The notes beneath the pieces are model-generated. The model saw only the letters and a program-made list of their open reading frames with translations. It did no database searches and was not told the origin of the DNA. A stretch of 11,996 nt of DNA from JAPHTQ01 sp050302275 (lineage in GTDB: Bacteria; Pseudomonadota; Gammaproteobacteria; Thiohalomonadales; Thiohalomonadaceae), in contig JBNLAT010000062.1 of NCBI GenBank assembly GCA_050302275.1, positions 1 through 11,996 on the forward strand. The letters run 5' to 3'. Below, piece after piece: positions 5,461-11,996 of the stretch (position 1 is the first letter of the stretch; the number at the start of each line of letters is the position of its first letter). Both the position numbers and the translations under genes were made by a program.

Positions 5461-5883
5461 CTAGTCGACAAGAATCCCACGATCCGCATACCAAGCTTTA
5501 TCCAGCTTCCAGCGGACATTTTCAATATCCTCTCGGGACAGCACCAGTTTGCGTACTTTCGACTGGAGTCTTCCGAGTTCCTTCTGGGCTTCAATCACGG
5601 CGGGATCCTGTTCCGATTTGTTTGCCAGTCCCGGTTTGATCATGCCCAGGAACTGAACCGCCGGCATACTGGTCGAGCGGGGCGTTGACATCACTGCGGT
5701 TTTACCCTGGATCTCCAGGGCATGAAATCGATACGGATAGGCGGCGATTTCCGGGTCCTGCTGCAGTCGGTCGTCGATCTCCCCAAGTCGGAAGTCGAGG
5801 GTGAACATCCAGGCGACTACGGCGATCAGCAGTATCGCCCCAAGGACTCCAGCATATATTTTCGTACCACGATCGAGACTCAT
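5461..5883 (-). CDS. membrane-anchored protein of unknown function, 140 aa
   Basis: One N-terminal transmembrane segment (residues about 8-27, IYAGVLGAILLIAVVAWMF) follows a short basic start, and the rest probably faces the periplasm. The soluble part has a distinctive block RLQQDPEIAAYPYRFHALEIQGKTAVMSTPRS, a second block PAVQFLGMIKPGL, then a helical, coiled-coil-prone region ending in VRWKLDKAWYADRGI. I recall similar uncharacterised proteins in halophilic and sulfur-oxidising gammaproteobacteria, without a known function; this is memory, not a search. The start is supported by GGAGG 9 bp upstream on the reverse strand. It is divergent from nasT (6013) with a 129-bp gap, so the two could share regulation, but no shared operator is evident. 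Confidence 0.8.
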   Translation of the reverse strand: MSLDRGTKIYAGVLGAILLIAVVAWMFTLDFRLGEIDDRLQQDPEIAAYPYRFHALEIQGKTAVMSTPRSTSMPAVQFLGMIKPGLANKSEQDPAVIEAQKELGRLQSKVRKLVLSREDIENVRWKLDKAWYADRGILVD

Positions 5884-6012
5884 CGGTCAGCACCTCCAAA
5901 GTGCCAACCCTAAATTCATCAGGTCCTCAGGCTCAATGACAAATCTCACCGAGGCGAGCAGTAACTGCCATCAAGCTCACCTTTGGCATGTAATTTGTAT
6001 TAGACGACGATC

Positions 6013-6615
6013 ATGTCGACCGCCAAAAGTACCAAACCGTTGCGCGTCATGCTTGTCGATGACAAGTCTGACCGCCGAGAAATGCTCGATCTCGCCCTGC
6101 GGGACGTGGATTGCGTGCTGGTGGCCTGTGTTTCGGGAGACGGTGATCTGTTGTCCGCGGTGGAAAGCTGCAATCCGGATGTGATCCTGATCGACATCGA
6201 GGCGCCCGGACGCGATACGCTGGAAAGCCTGGAGTCCGTACAGTCAACCGTGCCGCGTCCGATGGTCATGTTCTCCCAGGACGACAACAACCAGACCATC
6301 CGGCGCGCCACGCAGGCGGGCGTAAGTGCCTATGTGGTGGATGGTCTTCAGACACAGCGGGTGCGTCCCATCATCGATGCGGCCGTGGCCCGGTTCCAGC
6401 ACTTCAACTTCCTCGAATCGGAGCTGAAGAAGGCCCACAAGCAACTGAATGACCGCAAGGTCATCGACAAGGCCAAGGGCATCATCATGCGTCAACGTGG
6501 CCTTAGCGAGGATCAGGCCTACCAGGCGATGCGCAAGCTGGCCATGGACACCAATCGCAAACTGGCCGATGTGGCTCAGAACATCATCGAAGCGGCCAGT
6601 ATTCTCTCTGGCTGA
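6013..6615 (+). CDS. nasT: NasT-type ANTAR antiterminator, response-regulator-like
   Basis: A two-domain protein of 200 residues. The receiver-like domain (about 8-130) has the acidic pair D16-D17, the phospho-acceptor position D61 in ILIDIEAPGRD and S88, but the conserved lysine is replaced (AYVVDG, D110). This is a known trait of NasT proteins, which are not controlled by phosphorylation. The ANTAR RNA-binding domain (about 140-195) is clear: RKVIDKAKGIIMRQRGLSEDQAYQAMRKLAMDTNRKLADVAQNII. NasT binds paired hexaloop hairpins in nascent mRNA and prevents termination; it is normally held inactive by the nitrate sensor NasS. The matching RNA target lies 250 bp downstream (6871-6950). No nasS is adjacent. 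The start has no clear Shine-Dalgarno sequence, but no better one exists. Confidence 0.9.
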   Translation: MSTAKSTKPLRVMLVDDKSDRREMLDLALRDVDCVLVACVSGDGDLLSAVESCNPDVILIDIEAPGRDTLESLESVQSTVPRPMVMFSQDDNNQTIRRATQAGVSAYVVDGLQTQRVRPIIDAAVARFQHFNFLESELKKAHKQLNDRKVIDKAKGIIMRQRGLSEDQAYQAMRKLAMDTNRKLADVAQNIIEAASILSG

Positions 6616-6697
6616 TTGAGCCAATCTGCACCAGGATGATTCAGCCTACCACCAAGTAGGTAGGGAATTTGACTGAAAACAGTGCATTGGGTACTTC

Positions 6698-6715
6698 TGC
6701 ACAACCACCAGTGAT
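6698..6715 (+). promoter_or_regulatory. candidate NtrC-type enhancer site
   Basis: TGCAC (6698-6702), 8 bp, then GTGAT (6711-6715). This fits the NtrC dyad TGCAC-N8-GTGCA with one perfect half and three of five bases in the other. It lies about 120 bp upstream of the sigma-54 promoter, the usual range for NtrC. A lone half-site TGCACCA also occurs at 6627-6633. This is suggestive only. Confidence 0.3.
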
Positions 6716-6831
6716 CGTGTCAGGCCGTGCTGTGAATTCTCCTGACTTTTATCCGTCAAAACGCCAACGCCTTGAAAACAGGAACACAAAAGCTCTCGGT
6801 CGCGCTGTTCACCCGCAGACGACAGTCGAGG

Positions 6832-6847
6832 TGGCACAGCGTTTGCT
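6832..6847 (+). promoter_or_regulatory. sigma-54 promoter for the nrt operon
   Basis: TGGCAC (6832-6837), 5 bp, then TTGCT (6843-6847). Both the -24 GG and -12 GC elements are present at the required 12-bp distance, and all conserved bases match the RpoN consensus TGGCAC-N5-TTGCW. Transcription would start near 6858, 13 bp before the first ANTAR hairpin, so the promoter is placed exactly to make the leader RNA. Sigma-54 dependence implies an activator such as NtrC and response to nitrogen limitation. Confidence 0.8.
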
Positions 6848-6870
6848 GTTTGATATGCAAGGTCGATCCC

Positions 6871-6950
6871 GGTCCAATGGCGGACCAGCCCAACGGAGGG
6901 CGTTGGTGATCACCCCCGACGAACAGATTTAATCGGTCAACGCAGACCGG
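6871..6950 (+). promoter_or_regulatory. ANTAR target: tandem hexaloop hairpins in the nrtA leader
   Basis: Hairpin P1: GGTCC (6871-6875), loop AATGGC, GGACC (6882-6886). Hairpin P2: CGGTC (6934-6938), loop AACGCA, GACCG (6945-6949), extended by a T-G pair at 6933/6950. Both loops are six bases long with A at position 1 and G at position 4, the known recognition signature of ANTAR-domain antiterminators. A third stem, CCAACG/CGTTGG with loop GAGGG (6890-6906), lies between them and brings P1 and P2 closer in space; its loop does not fit the signature. The cluster ends 14 bp before the terminator. NasT encoded upstream is the obvious ligand. Confidence 0.82.
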
Positions 6951-6963
6951 CAAAGGACAAAGG

Positions 6964-7015
6964 CGTCCATTCCCTCACGATCTTCGATCGTGCCAGGGGG
7001 TGGACGTTTTTTTTT
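6964..7015 (+). terminator. regulated intrinsic terminator in the nrtA leader
   Basis: A long stem: CGTCCA (6964-6969) with TGGACG (7001-7006), CCCT (6972-6975) with AGGG (6995-6998), CACGAT (6976-6981) with ATCGTG (6987-6992), and loop CTTCG. Nine T follow (7007-7015). It stands between the sigma-54 start and nrtA, with no gene between, so it would block the operon unless antitermination by NasT occurs. Confidence 0.92.
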
Positions 7016-7067
7016 GCCCGCGGGACCGATGAAAGAATTTTTGTTAACGACCACGAGGTGTTTATTC

Positions 7068-8474
7068 ATGAGTGCAAGCAGTCCCATCCCGATCAGCAGC
7101 CGCAGAAGCTTCATCAAGCGGGCCGTCCTGACGCTCGGCCTGGCCGCCGGTCTCGGACTGGGTGCCGGCACGGCCAGCGCCGAGCTCGGTTACCCGGAGA
7201 AGGAAGATCTGAAGTTCGGTTTCATCAAGCTGACCGACATGGCCCCGCTGGCCATCGCCTACGAGAAAGGCTATTTCGAGGATGAAGGTCTCTATGTGAC
7301 CCTGGAGGCGCAGGCCAACTGGAAAGTGCTGCTCGATGGCGTCATCGACGGTCAGCTCGACGGCGCCCACATGCTGGCCGGTCAGCCCCTGGCCGCCACC
7401 ATCGGTTTCGGCACCAAGGCCCACATCGTCACCCCCTTCAGCATGGACCTCAACGGCAACGGCATCACCGTCTCCAACGAGGTGTGGGAGCTGATGAAGC
7501 CCCATGTGCAGAAGCAGGCCGACGGCAAGCCGGCCCATCCGATCAAGGCCGATGCGTTGAAGCCGGTGGTCGATCAGTACAAGAAGGCCGGCAAGCCCTT
7601 CAAGATGGGCATGGTGTTCCCGGTCTCGACACACAACTACGAGCTGCGCTACTGGCTGGCCGCCGGCGGCATCAATCCTGGGTATTACGCGCCTCACAAG
7701 GGCGACATCACCGGCCAGCTGAAGGCCGACGCACTGCTCTCCGTGACCCCGCCGCCGCAGATGCCGGCGACCCTGGAGGCGGGCACCATCTACGGTTACT
7801 GCGTGGGCGAGCCCTGGAACCAGCAGGCGGTGTTCAAGGGCATCGGGGTGCCTGTCATCACCGACTACGAGATCTGGAAGGACAATCCGGAGAAGGTCTT
7901 CGGCATGACCAAGGCGTTCACCGAGAACTATCCCAACACCACCGTCCGCGTGGTCAAGGCGCTGATCCGCGCCGGCAAGTGGCTCGATGAGAACGACAAC
8001 GCCAACCGACCGGAAGCGGTGAAGATCCTCTCCCAACCCAACTACGTGGGCGCCGACTACGAGGTGATCGCCAACTCCATGACCGGCACCTTCGAGTACG
8101 AGAAGGGCGACAAGCGCGCGGTACCCGACTTCAATGTCTTCTTCCGCTACTACGCCACCTACCCCTACTACTCGGACGCGGTCTGGTACCTGACCCAGAT
8201 GCGCCGCTGGGGCCAGATCAGCGAGCAGAAGCCCGACAGCTGGTACGACGAGATCGCCAGGAGCGTCTATCGCTCCGACATCTACCGCAAGGCAGCCGAG
8301 GAGCTGATCGCCGATGGACTGATGTCTGCCGATGATTTTCCGGACTTTGACAACGAGTCCGGCTACCGCGCCCCGCAGACCGAGTTCATCGATGGCGTCA
8401 CCTTCGACGGCACCAAGCCCAACGCCTACATCGACAGTTTCCCGATCGGGTTGAAGGGTGAGGAACAGATCTGA
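7068..8474 (+). CDS. nrtA: nitrate ABC transporter, substrate-binding protein
   Basis: A periplasmic nitrate/nitrite-binding protein of 468 residues, of the NrtA/NasF/CmpA family. The N-terminus carries a twin-arginine signal (SRRSFIK, residues 11-17; hydrophobic core 19-34; likely cleavage after TASA, residue 38), so it is exported folded by Tat. Family blocks visible are LKFGFIKLTDMAPLAIAYEKGYF, ANWKVLLDGVIDGQLDGAHML, MDLNGNGITVS, THNYELRYWLAAGGINP, VTPPPQMPATLEAG and GYCVGEPWNQQA. The start at 7068 is chosen because GAGGTG lies 7 bp upstream and the Tat signal begins there; the open frame further upstream runs into the terminator hairpin. CmpA-type bicarbonate binding is an alternative on sequence alone, but the NasT/ANTAR leader argues for nitrate or nitrite. 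It is the first gene of nrtABC. Confidence 0.93.
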   Translation: MSASSPIPISSRRSFIKRAVLTLGLAAGLGLGAGTASAELGYPEKEDLKFGFIKLTDMAPLAIAYEKGYFEDEGLYVTLEAQANWKVLLDGVIDGQLDGAHMLAGQPLAATIGFGTKAHIVTPFSMDLNGNGITVSNEVWELMKPHVQKQADGKPAHPIKADALKPVVDQYKKAGKPFKMGMVFPVSTHNYELRYWLAAGGINPGYYAPHKGDITGQLKADALLSVTPPPQMPATLEAGTIYGYCVGEPWNQQAVFKGIGVPVITDYEIWKDNPEKVFGMTKAFTENYPNTTVRVVKALIRAGKWLDENDNANRPEAVKILSQPNYVGADYEVIANSMTGTFEYEKGDKRAVPDFNVFFRYYATYPYYSDAVWYLTQMRRWGQISEQKPDSWYDEIARSVYRSDIYRKAAEELIADGLMSADDFPDFDNESGYRAPQTEFIDGVTFDGTKPNAYIDSFPIGLKGEEQI

Positions 8475-8500
8475 GGGGATATGTGCAGAGGCGCTTGTTT

Positions 8501-8663
8501 ATAACGCAAAGCGCGCAAAGAGGACGCAATGAGCGCAAAGGCATTTAGGTAAGCGTGTTGCTCCGGATTCGTCTTTTTCTCTTTCCCTCGCAGAGGGTGT
8601 GAACAAGACAAGCAGTGCAACAGCTTTGCGCGCATTGCGCTTCTTTGCGGCCTTTGCGTTTAA
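8501..8663. repeat. inverted-repeat element between nrtA and nrtB
   Basis: Two arms of about 38 bp, 8501-8541 and 8624-8663, are imperfect inverted copies built from the unit ACGCAAAG/CGCAAAGA (for example AACGCAAAGCGCGCAAAGA against the complement AACGCAAAGGCCGCAAAGA). About 80 bp separate the arms. The 'ACGCAAAGxCGCAAAG' wording is a common dispersed intergenic repeat in proteobacteria. In the mRNA the arms would form a long stem after nrtA, which could stop 3' exonucleases or attenuate readthrough, so that the binding protein is made in excess of the permease. A short CCACGC/GCGTGG hairpin follows near 8680. Confidence 0.75.
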
Positions 8664-8716
8664 CAGATTGTCATATTCCACGCTGCGCGTGGGAGCGAAG
8701 AAACAGGATTAACAAG

Positions 8717-9745
8717 ATGGCTATTGAGATGACGTCCAAGACTTTCAACCTGCCGCGATTCGAGCGCCTGCTCGAGCGTCTGGCCAGCGACCGGGTCGGC
8801 AAATCGATCACCCGGCTGACCAAGCAGCTGCTGGTGCCCTTGATCGCCCTGGCGGTCTTCCTGGGCCTCTGGAGTGTGGGCGCCAAGAACGTGGAGACCT
8901 CGCTCGGCGTGCTGCCCGGTCCCGCCAAGGTCTGGGAGCAGACACAGGCGCTCTACGGTGAACACAAGGCGGAACGCGTCAAGGCGGCTGCCTTCTACGA
9001 AAGGATGGAGGCGCGTGTCGAGAAGGCGATCGCCGACGGTCAGCCGCAGGAGCGCATCGAGCGTATGCGCGAGCGCAAGTACACCGGCAAGGAGACCTTC
9101 ATCGACCAGATCTTCACCAGCCTTTTGACGGTGATGGCCGGATTTGTGGTGGCCTCGCTGATCGCCATACCCATCGGCATCGTCTGCGGGATGAGCGCGA
9201 CCCTCTACACCGCCATCAACCCGTTGATCCAGATCTTCAAGCCGGTCTCACCGCTGGCCTGGCTGCCGCTGGTGACCATGGTGGTCTCGGCCCTCTACGT
9301 GAGCAACGACCCGATGTTTTCCAAGTCGTTTCTCAACTCCGCCATCACCGTCACCCTCTGCTGTCTCTGGCCCACCATCATCAACACCACCGTGGGTGTC
9401 TCGGGTGTGGACAAGGACCTGATCAACGTCAGCCGCGTGCTGCGCCTCAACGCCTTCACCAAGACGGTGAAGATCGTGCTGCCCTCGGCCATCCCGATGA
9501 TCTTCACCGGCCTGCGCCTGTCGCTGGGTATCGGCTGGATGGTGCTGATCGCGGCCGAGATGCTGGCGCAGAACCCGGGCCTCGGCAAGTTCGTCTGGGA
9601 CGAGTTCCAGAACGGCAGCTCCGACTCCCTGGCCCGCATCATGGTGGCGGTGCTGGTGATCGGCTTCATTGGCTTCCTGCTCGACCGCGGCATGCTGATG
9701 CTGCAGCGGGCCTTCAGCTGGGACAAGAACGCGGTGCTGCGCTAG
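8717..9745 (+). CDS. nrtB: nitrate ABC transporter, permease subunit
   Basis: An inner-membrane permease of 342 residues (BPD_transp_1, TauC/SsuC/NrtB group) that forms the nitrate channel as a dimer. Transmembrane segments are visible at about residues 38-56, 133-158, 180-196, 208-224, 262-285 and 308-328. The cytoplasmic coupling (EAA-like) region is VSRVLRLNAFTKTVKIVLPSAIPMIFTGLRLSLGIGW, with the conserved G about 4 residues after the P-rich turn. Residues about 73-125 form a charged helical stretch between the first and second segments, as in NrtB proteins and longer than in taurine or sulfonate permeases. The frame is open from 8615, but the upstream part lies in the inverted repeat; ATG 8717 has AGGA 8 bp before it. 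The 242-bp gap after nrtA is unusually long for an operon. Confidence 0.92.
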   Translation: MAIEMTSKTFNLPRFERLLERLASDRVGKSITRLTKQLLVPLIALAVFLGLWSVGAKNVETSLGVLPGPAKVWEQTQALYGEHKAERVKAAAFYERMEARVEKAIADGQPQERIERMRERKYTGKETFIDQIFTSLLTVMAGFVVASLIAIPIGIVCGMSATLYTAINPLIQIFKPVSPLAWLPLVTMVVSALYVSNDPMFSKSFLNSAITVTLCCLWPTIINTTVGVSGVDKDLINVSRVLRLNAFTKTVKIVLPSAIPMIFTGLRLSLGIGWMVLIAAEMLAQNPGLGKFVWDEFQNGSSDSLARIMVAVLVIGFIGFLLDRGMLMLQRAFSWDKNAVLR

Positions 9746-9757
9746 CGCGTTGCGCTT

Positions 9758-10046
9758 CGAGTTTTGAGTTTTAAGTGATGAGTTTTGAGTTGATGAGTTC
9801 GCTGCGCTCAGATTGTTTTGTTTACCCCCTCTCCCTGGCCCTCTCCCGCGAGGGGAGAGGGAAATCACGGATGCAGAGGGGCGGTAACCGGATGCTTTGT
9901 TTGCACAACGGGCCAGGCAGTTCTCTCTGTACTCGAACAGAACGTCCCCTCTCCCCTCGCGGGTGAGGGCCAGGGAGAGGGGGAATCAAACCCGTGAGCG
10001 AAGCGAAGACCAAAACTCAAAGCTTAAAACTCATCACTCAAAACTT
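9758..10046. repeat. nested inverted-repeat element between nrtB and nrtC
   Basis: An element of nearly 290 bp with two levels of symmetry. The outer arms are built of GAGTTTTGAGTTTTAAGTGATGAG-type sequence (about 9758-9795) and its complement (about 10011-10046), with GCTGCGCTCA/GAGCGAAGCG flanks just inside. The inner arms are G+C-rich, 9825-9861 and 9947-9983, and complementary at 36 of 37 bases. Each inner arm is itself a hairpin (CCCTCTCC...GGGGAGAGGG). No transposase or convincing gene lies in the element. It resembles dispersed intergenic palindromes rather than a functional insertion sequence, and would fold strongly in the operon mRNA. Confidence 0.8.
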
Positions 10047-10101
10047 ATCGAAAGATACTTGGGTGTGTCCGAACGCACCGAATCAAGTTAGGTGAAATAC
10101 A

Positions 10102-11996
10102 ATGAACAGTTACCTCAACATCGACCACGTCAGCATCACCTTCCCGACCGACAACGGTCCGCTGAACGTGCTCAAGGACGTGGATCTGAAAGTCGCCCAG
10201 GGCGAGTTCATCTCCCTCATCGGCCACTCGGGTTGCGGCAAGTCGACGGTGCTCAACATCGTCGCCGGTCTGCTCAACGCCAGCGAGGGCGGGGTGATCC
10301 TGGAGGAGAAAGAGGTCACCGAACCGGGACCCGACCGGGCGGTGGTGTTCCAGAACCACTCCCTGCTGCCCTGGCTGAGCGTCTACGACAACGTGCGCCT
10401 GGCGGTGGACCAGGTGTTCAAGAAGACCAAGAGCAAGGAGGAGCGTCACCGCTGGACCCTGCACAACCTGGAACTGGTGCACATGTCCCATGCGCTGGAC
10501 CGCAAGCCGGACGAGATCTCCGGCGGCATGAAGCAGCGTGTCGGCATCGCCCGAGCCCTGGCCATGGAGCCCAAGGTGCTGCTGATGGACGAACCCTTCG
10601 GCGCGCTGGACTCCCTGACCCGCACCCACATGCAGGACTCCCTGATGGAGATCCAGGCGCGGCTCAACAACACGGTGATCATGATCACCCACGACGTGGA
10701 CGAGGCGGTGCTGCTGTCGGATCGCATCATCATGATGACCAACGGCCCCTCGGCCACGGTCGGCGAGATTCTCAACATCGACCTGCCCAAACCGCGCAAC
10801 CGGCTGGCGCTGGCCGAGAACCCGGTCTACAACCACTACCGGGCCGAGGTGGTGCGCTTTCTTCACGAACGCCATCAGCAGCCGGAAGACCAACAGCCCG
10901 GGAAACCGTCGGAGTCCGAGAGCGACACCGTGGTCGACCTCTCGGCCTGGCTCAAGTCGGCCCAGTCCGGCAGCGGCAAGACCCTGGAGAAGACCCAGCT
11001 CAACCTCGGCTTCATCCCCCTGACCGATTGCGCGCCACTGGTGGTGGCCAAGGAGAAGGGCTTCTTCCATCAGCAGGGCCTGAACGTGGAACTGTCGCGC
11101 GAGAACTCCTGGGCCAACATCCGCGACAAGGTCTCCATCGGCATGCTCGACGGTGCGCAGATGCTTGCGGCAATGCCGCTGGCCAGCGCCGTGGGTGCAA
11201 GTGGCTCGGTGCCGATGATCACGGCCATGAGCCTGGACCTGAACGGCAACGGCATCACGGTTTCAAAGGAGATCTACGAGCAGATGGTGGCGACCGGCGA
11301 GACCGATCTCGATTCGCCGGCCGGCAGCGGCCGCGCGCTGAAGAGGGTCATCGAAGCGAACAAGGCGGCGGGGGAGAAACCGCTGATGTTCGCCACCGTG
11401 TTTCCCTACTCGTCCCACAACTACCTGCTGCGCTACTGGCTGGCGGCCTCGGGCATCGATCCCGACACCGACATCCAGCTCTCGGTGGTGCCGCCGCCGC
11501 AGATGGTCAACTACCTGCAGGCGGGGGTGATCTCCGGCTTCTGCGTCGGCGAGCCCTGGAACACGCTGGCGGTCTGCAACGGCCTGGGCCACACCCTGGC
11601 CGCCAGTTACGACATCTGGAACAACCATCCGGAGAAGGTCTTCGGCGTGGCCGGCAGCTGGGCGGCGGCCAATCCCAACACCCACCAGGCGGTGCTCACC
11701 GCCCTGATCAAGGCCTGCGAGTGGATCGACCGCCCCGAGAACCGGGAGGAGGTGTGCGAGCTGCTGAGCCAGGGCCGCTACGTCAACGCGCCGAAGGAGA
11801 TCCTGCAGAAGTCGATGCTCGGCACCTTCCAGTTCTCCCGCGACGCCGCTGCCGTCGAGCGCGCCGACTTCAACGTCTTCAGCCGCTACAGCGCTAATTT
11901 TCCCTGGCACTCCCACGCCCTCTGGTTCCTCACCCAGATGGCGCGCTGGGGCCAGCTGCGCGAGCCGGTCGATCTGAAAAAGATCGCCCGCCAGGT
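10102..11996 (+). CDS. nrtC: nitrate ABC transporter ATPase fused to an NrtA-like domain, 3' end beyond window
   Basis: The reading frame stays open to the window edge (631 codons seen). Residues 1-260 are a complete ABC ATPase: Walker A GHSGCGKST (41-49), Q-loop Q84 (VVFQNHSLLPW), signature SGGMKQR (140-146), Walker B LLMDEP (D163, E164) and H-loop H197 (ITHDVDEA). A polar linker rich in Gln, Glu and Ser (about 260-295) leads to a second domain homologous to NrtA from about residue 298 (TQLNLGFIPLTDCAPLVVAKEKGFF). It repeats the same blocks as the nrtA product: SWANIRDKV, MSLDLNGNGITVS, HNYLLRYWLAASGI, VVPPPQM and GFCVGEPWN. Cyanobacterial NrtC has this same fusion, where the C-terminal domain is regulatory. 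The domain lacks an export signal and must be cytoplasmic. AGGTGA precedes ATG 10102. Confidence 0.93.
   Translation, partial: MNSYLNIDHVSITFPTDNGPLNVLKDVDLKVAQGEFISLIGHSGCGKSTVLNIVAGLLNASEGGVILEEKEVTEPGPDRAVVFQNHSLLPWLSVYDNVRLAVDQVFKKTKSKEERHRWTLHNLELVHMSHALDRKPDEISGGMKQRVGIARALAMEPKVLLMDEPFGALDSLTRTHMQDSLMEIQARLNNTVIMITHDVDEAVLLSDRIIMMTNGPSATVGEILNIDLPKPRNRLALAENPVYNHYRAEVVRFLHERHQQPEDQQPGKPSESESDTVVDLSAWLKSAQSGSGKTLEKTQLNLGFIPLTDCAPLVVAKEKGFFHQQGLNVELSRENSWANIRDKVSIGMLDGAQMLAAMPLASAVGASGSVPMITAMSLDLNGNGITVSKEIYEQMVATGETDLDSPAGSGRALKRVIEANKAAGEKPLMFATVFPYSSHNYLLRYWLAASGIDPDTDIQLSVVPPPQMVNYLQAGVISGFCVGEPWNTLAVCNGLGHTLAASYDIWNNHPEKVFGVAGSWAAANPNTHQAVLTALIKACEWIDRPENREEVCELLSQGRYVNAPKEILQKSMLGTFQFSRDAAAVERADFNVFSRYSANFPWHSHALWFLTQMARWGQLREPVDLKKIARQ

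Noticed and set aside
5984..5998. A sigma-54-like sequence TGGCAT-N5-TTGT before nasT.
   Set aside because: The -12 GC is replaced by GT, and transcription would start only about 3 bp before the nasT ATG, leaving no leader. It is probably chance.
6669..6932. An 87-residue TTG-started frame between nasT and nrtA.
   Set aside because: It runs through the sigma-54 promoter and the first ANTAR hairpin. The predicted transcript starts near 6858, inside it. The product is polar and low in recognisable structure, so the stretch is better explained as regulatory DNA.
6990..7067. An upstream extension of nrtA from a GTG at 6990.
   Set aside because: It begins inside the terminator stem and has no ribosome binding site. 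The Tat signal and GAGGTG point to 7068.
7062..8036. A 324-codon reverse-strand frame opposite nrtA.
   Set aside because: It is antisense to a clearly recognised gene and its composition is that of a shadow frame.
10045..11070. A 341-codon reverse-strand frame opposite nrtC.
   Set aside because: The product is His/Gln/Val/Gly-rich without domains, typical of the antisense of a high-G+C gene.
10092..11897. A 601-codon open frame, one base out of step with nrtC.
   Set aside because: Its translation is a Arg/Gly/Pro/Gln-rich, low-complexity shadow of high-G+C coding DNA. The neighbouring frame from 10102 has a full ABC ATPase and an NrtA-like domain.

Overview
The window looks like a chromosomal segment of a gammaproteobacterium. 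The evidence is the end of a NuoN-type complex I subunit next to an initiator tRNA-Met gene, and a NasT/ANTAR-controlled nitrate ABC transporter. Species cannot be named from this sequence. Base composition changes sharply. The two ends (1-330 and about 5,880-11,996) are G+C-rich housekeeping or metabolic DNA, while about 330-5,400 is visibly A+T-richer and behaves like an accessory region.

Layout. 2-187 is the 3' end of nuoN. It is followed by a strong promoter, tRNA-fMet (253-329) and its terminator (345-375). About 430 bp with no convincing gene then follows, holding a degenerate direct repeat, and then a reverse-strand conserved gene of unknown function (973-1437). From 1739 to 4335 lie three integron gene cassettes in tandem, each with one forward gene and its own attC site (2008-2111, 2475-2585, 4281-4341). 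No integron integrase is visible, so this is an integrase-less attC cluster (CALIN type) or the tail of a larger array. Cassettes 1 and 2 encode small membrane proteins. Cassette 3 encodes an ABC-ATPase/TOPRIM protein of the OLD type, a likely anti-phage nuclease. After the array come a small lipoprotein (4658-4855), a SpoIIAA-like protein (5008-5379) and a reverse-strand membrane-anchored protein (5461-5883).

From 6013 onward the window is a nitrate-uptake locus. It holds a NasT-type ANTAR antiterminator (6013-6615), then a 450-bp regulatory region, then nrtA (7068-8474, Tat-exported binding protein), nrtB (8717-9745, permease) and nrtC (10102 to beyond the window end, an ATPase fused to an NrtA-like domain). 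The regulatory region carries a sigma-54 promoter (6832-6847), two hexaloop hairpins with the ANTAR target signature (6871-6886 and 6933-6950) and a strong intrinsic terminator (6964-7015) just before nrtA. The implied logic is that nitrogen limitation fires the sigma-54 promoter and nitrate or nitrite lets NasT stop the terminator from forming. Both gaps inside the transporter operon contain large inverted repeats (8501-8663 and 9758-10046).

The strongest points for follow-up are the self-consistent cassette array with a one-gene OLD-like defence cassette, the complete two-layer leader of the nrt operon, and the absence of a NasS sensor gene beside nasT while NrtC carries a cytoplasmic NrtA-like domain.
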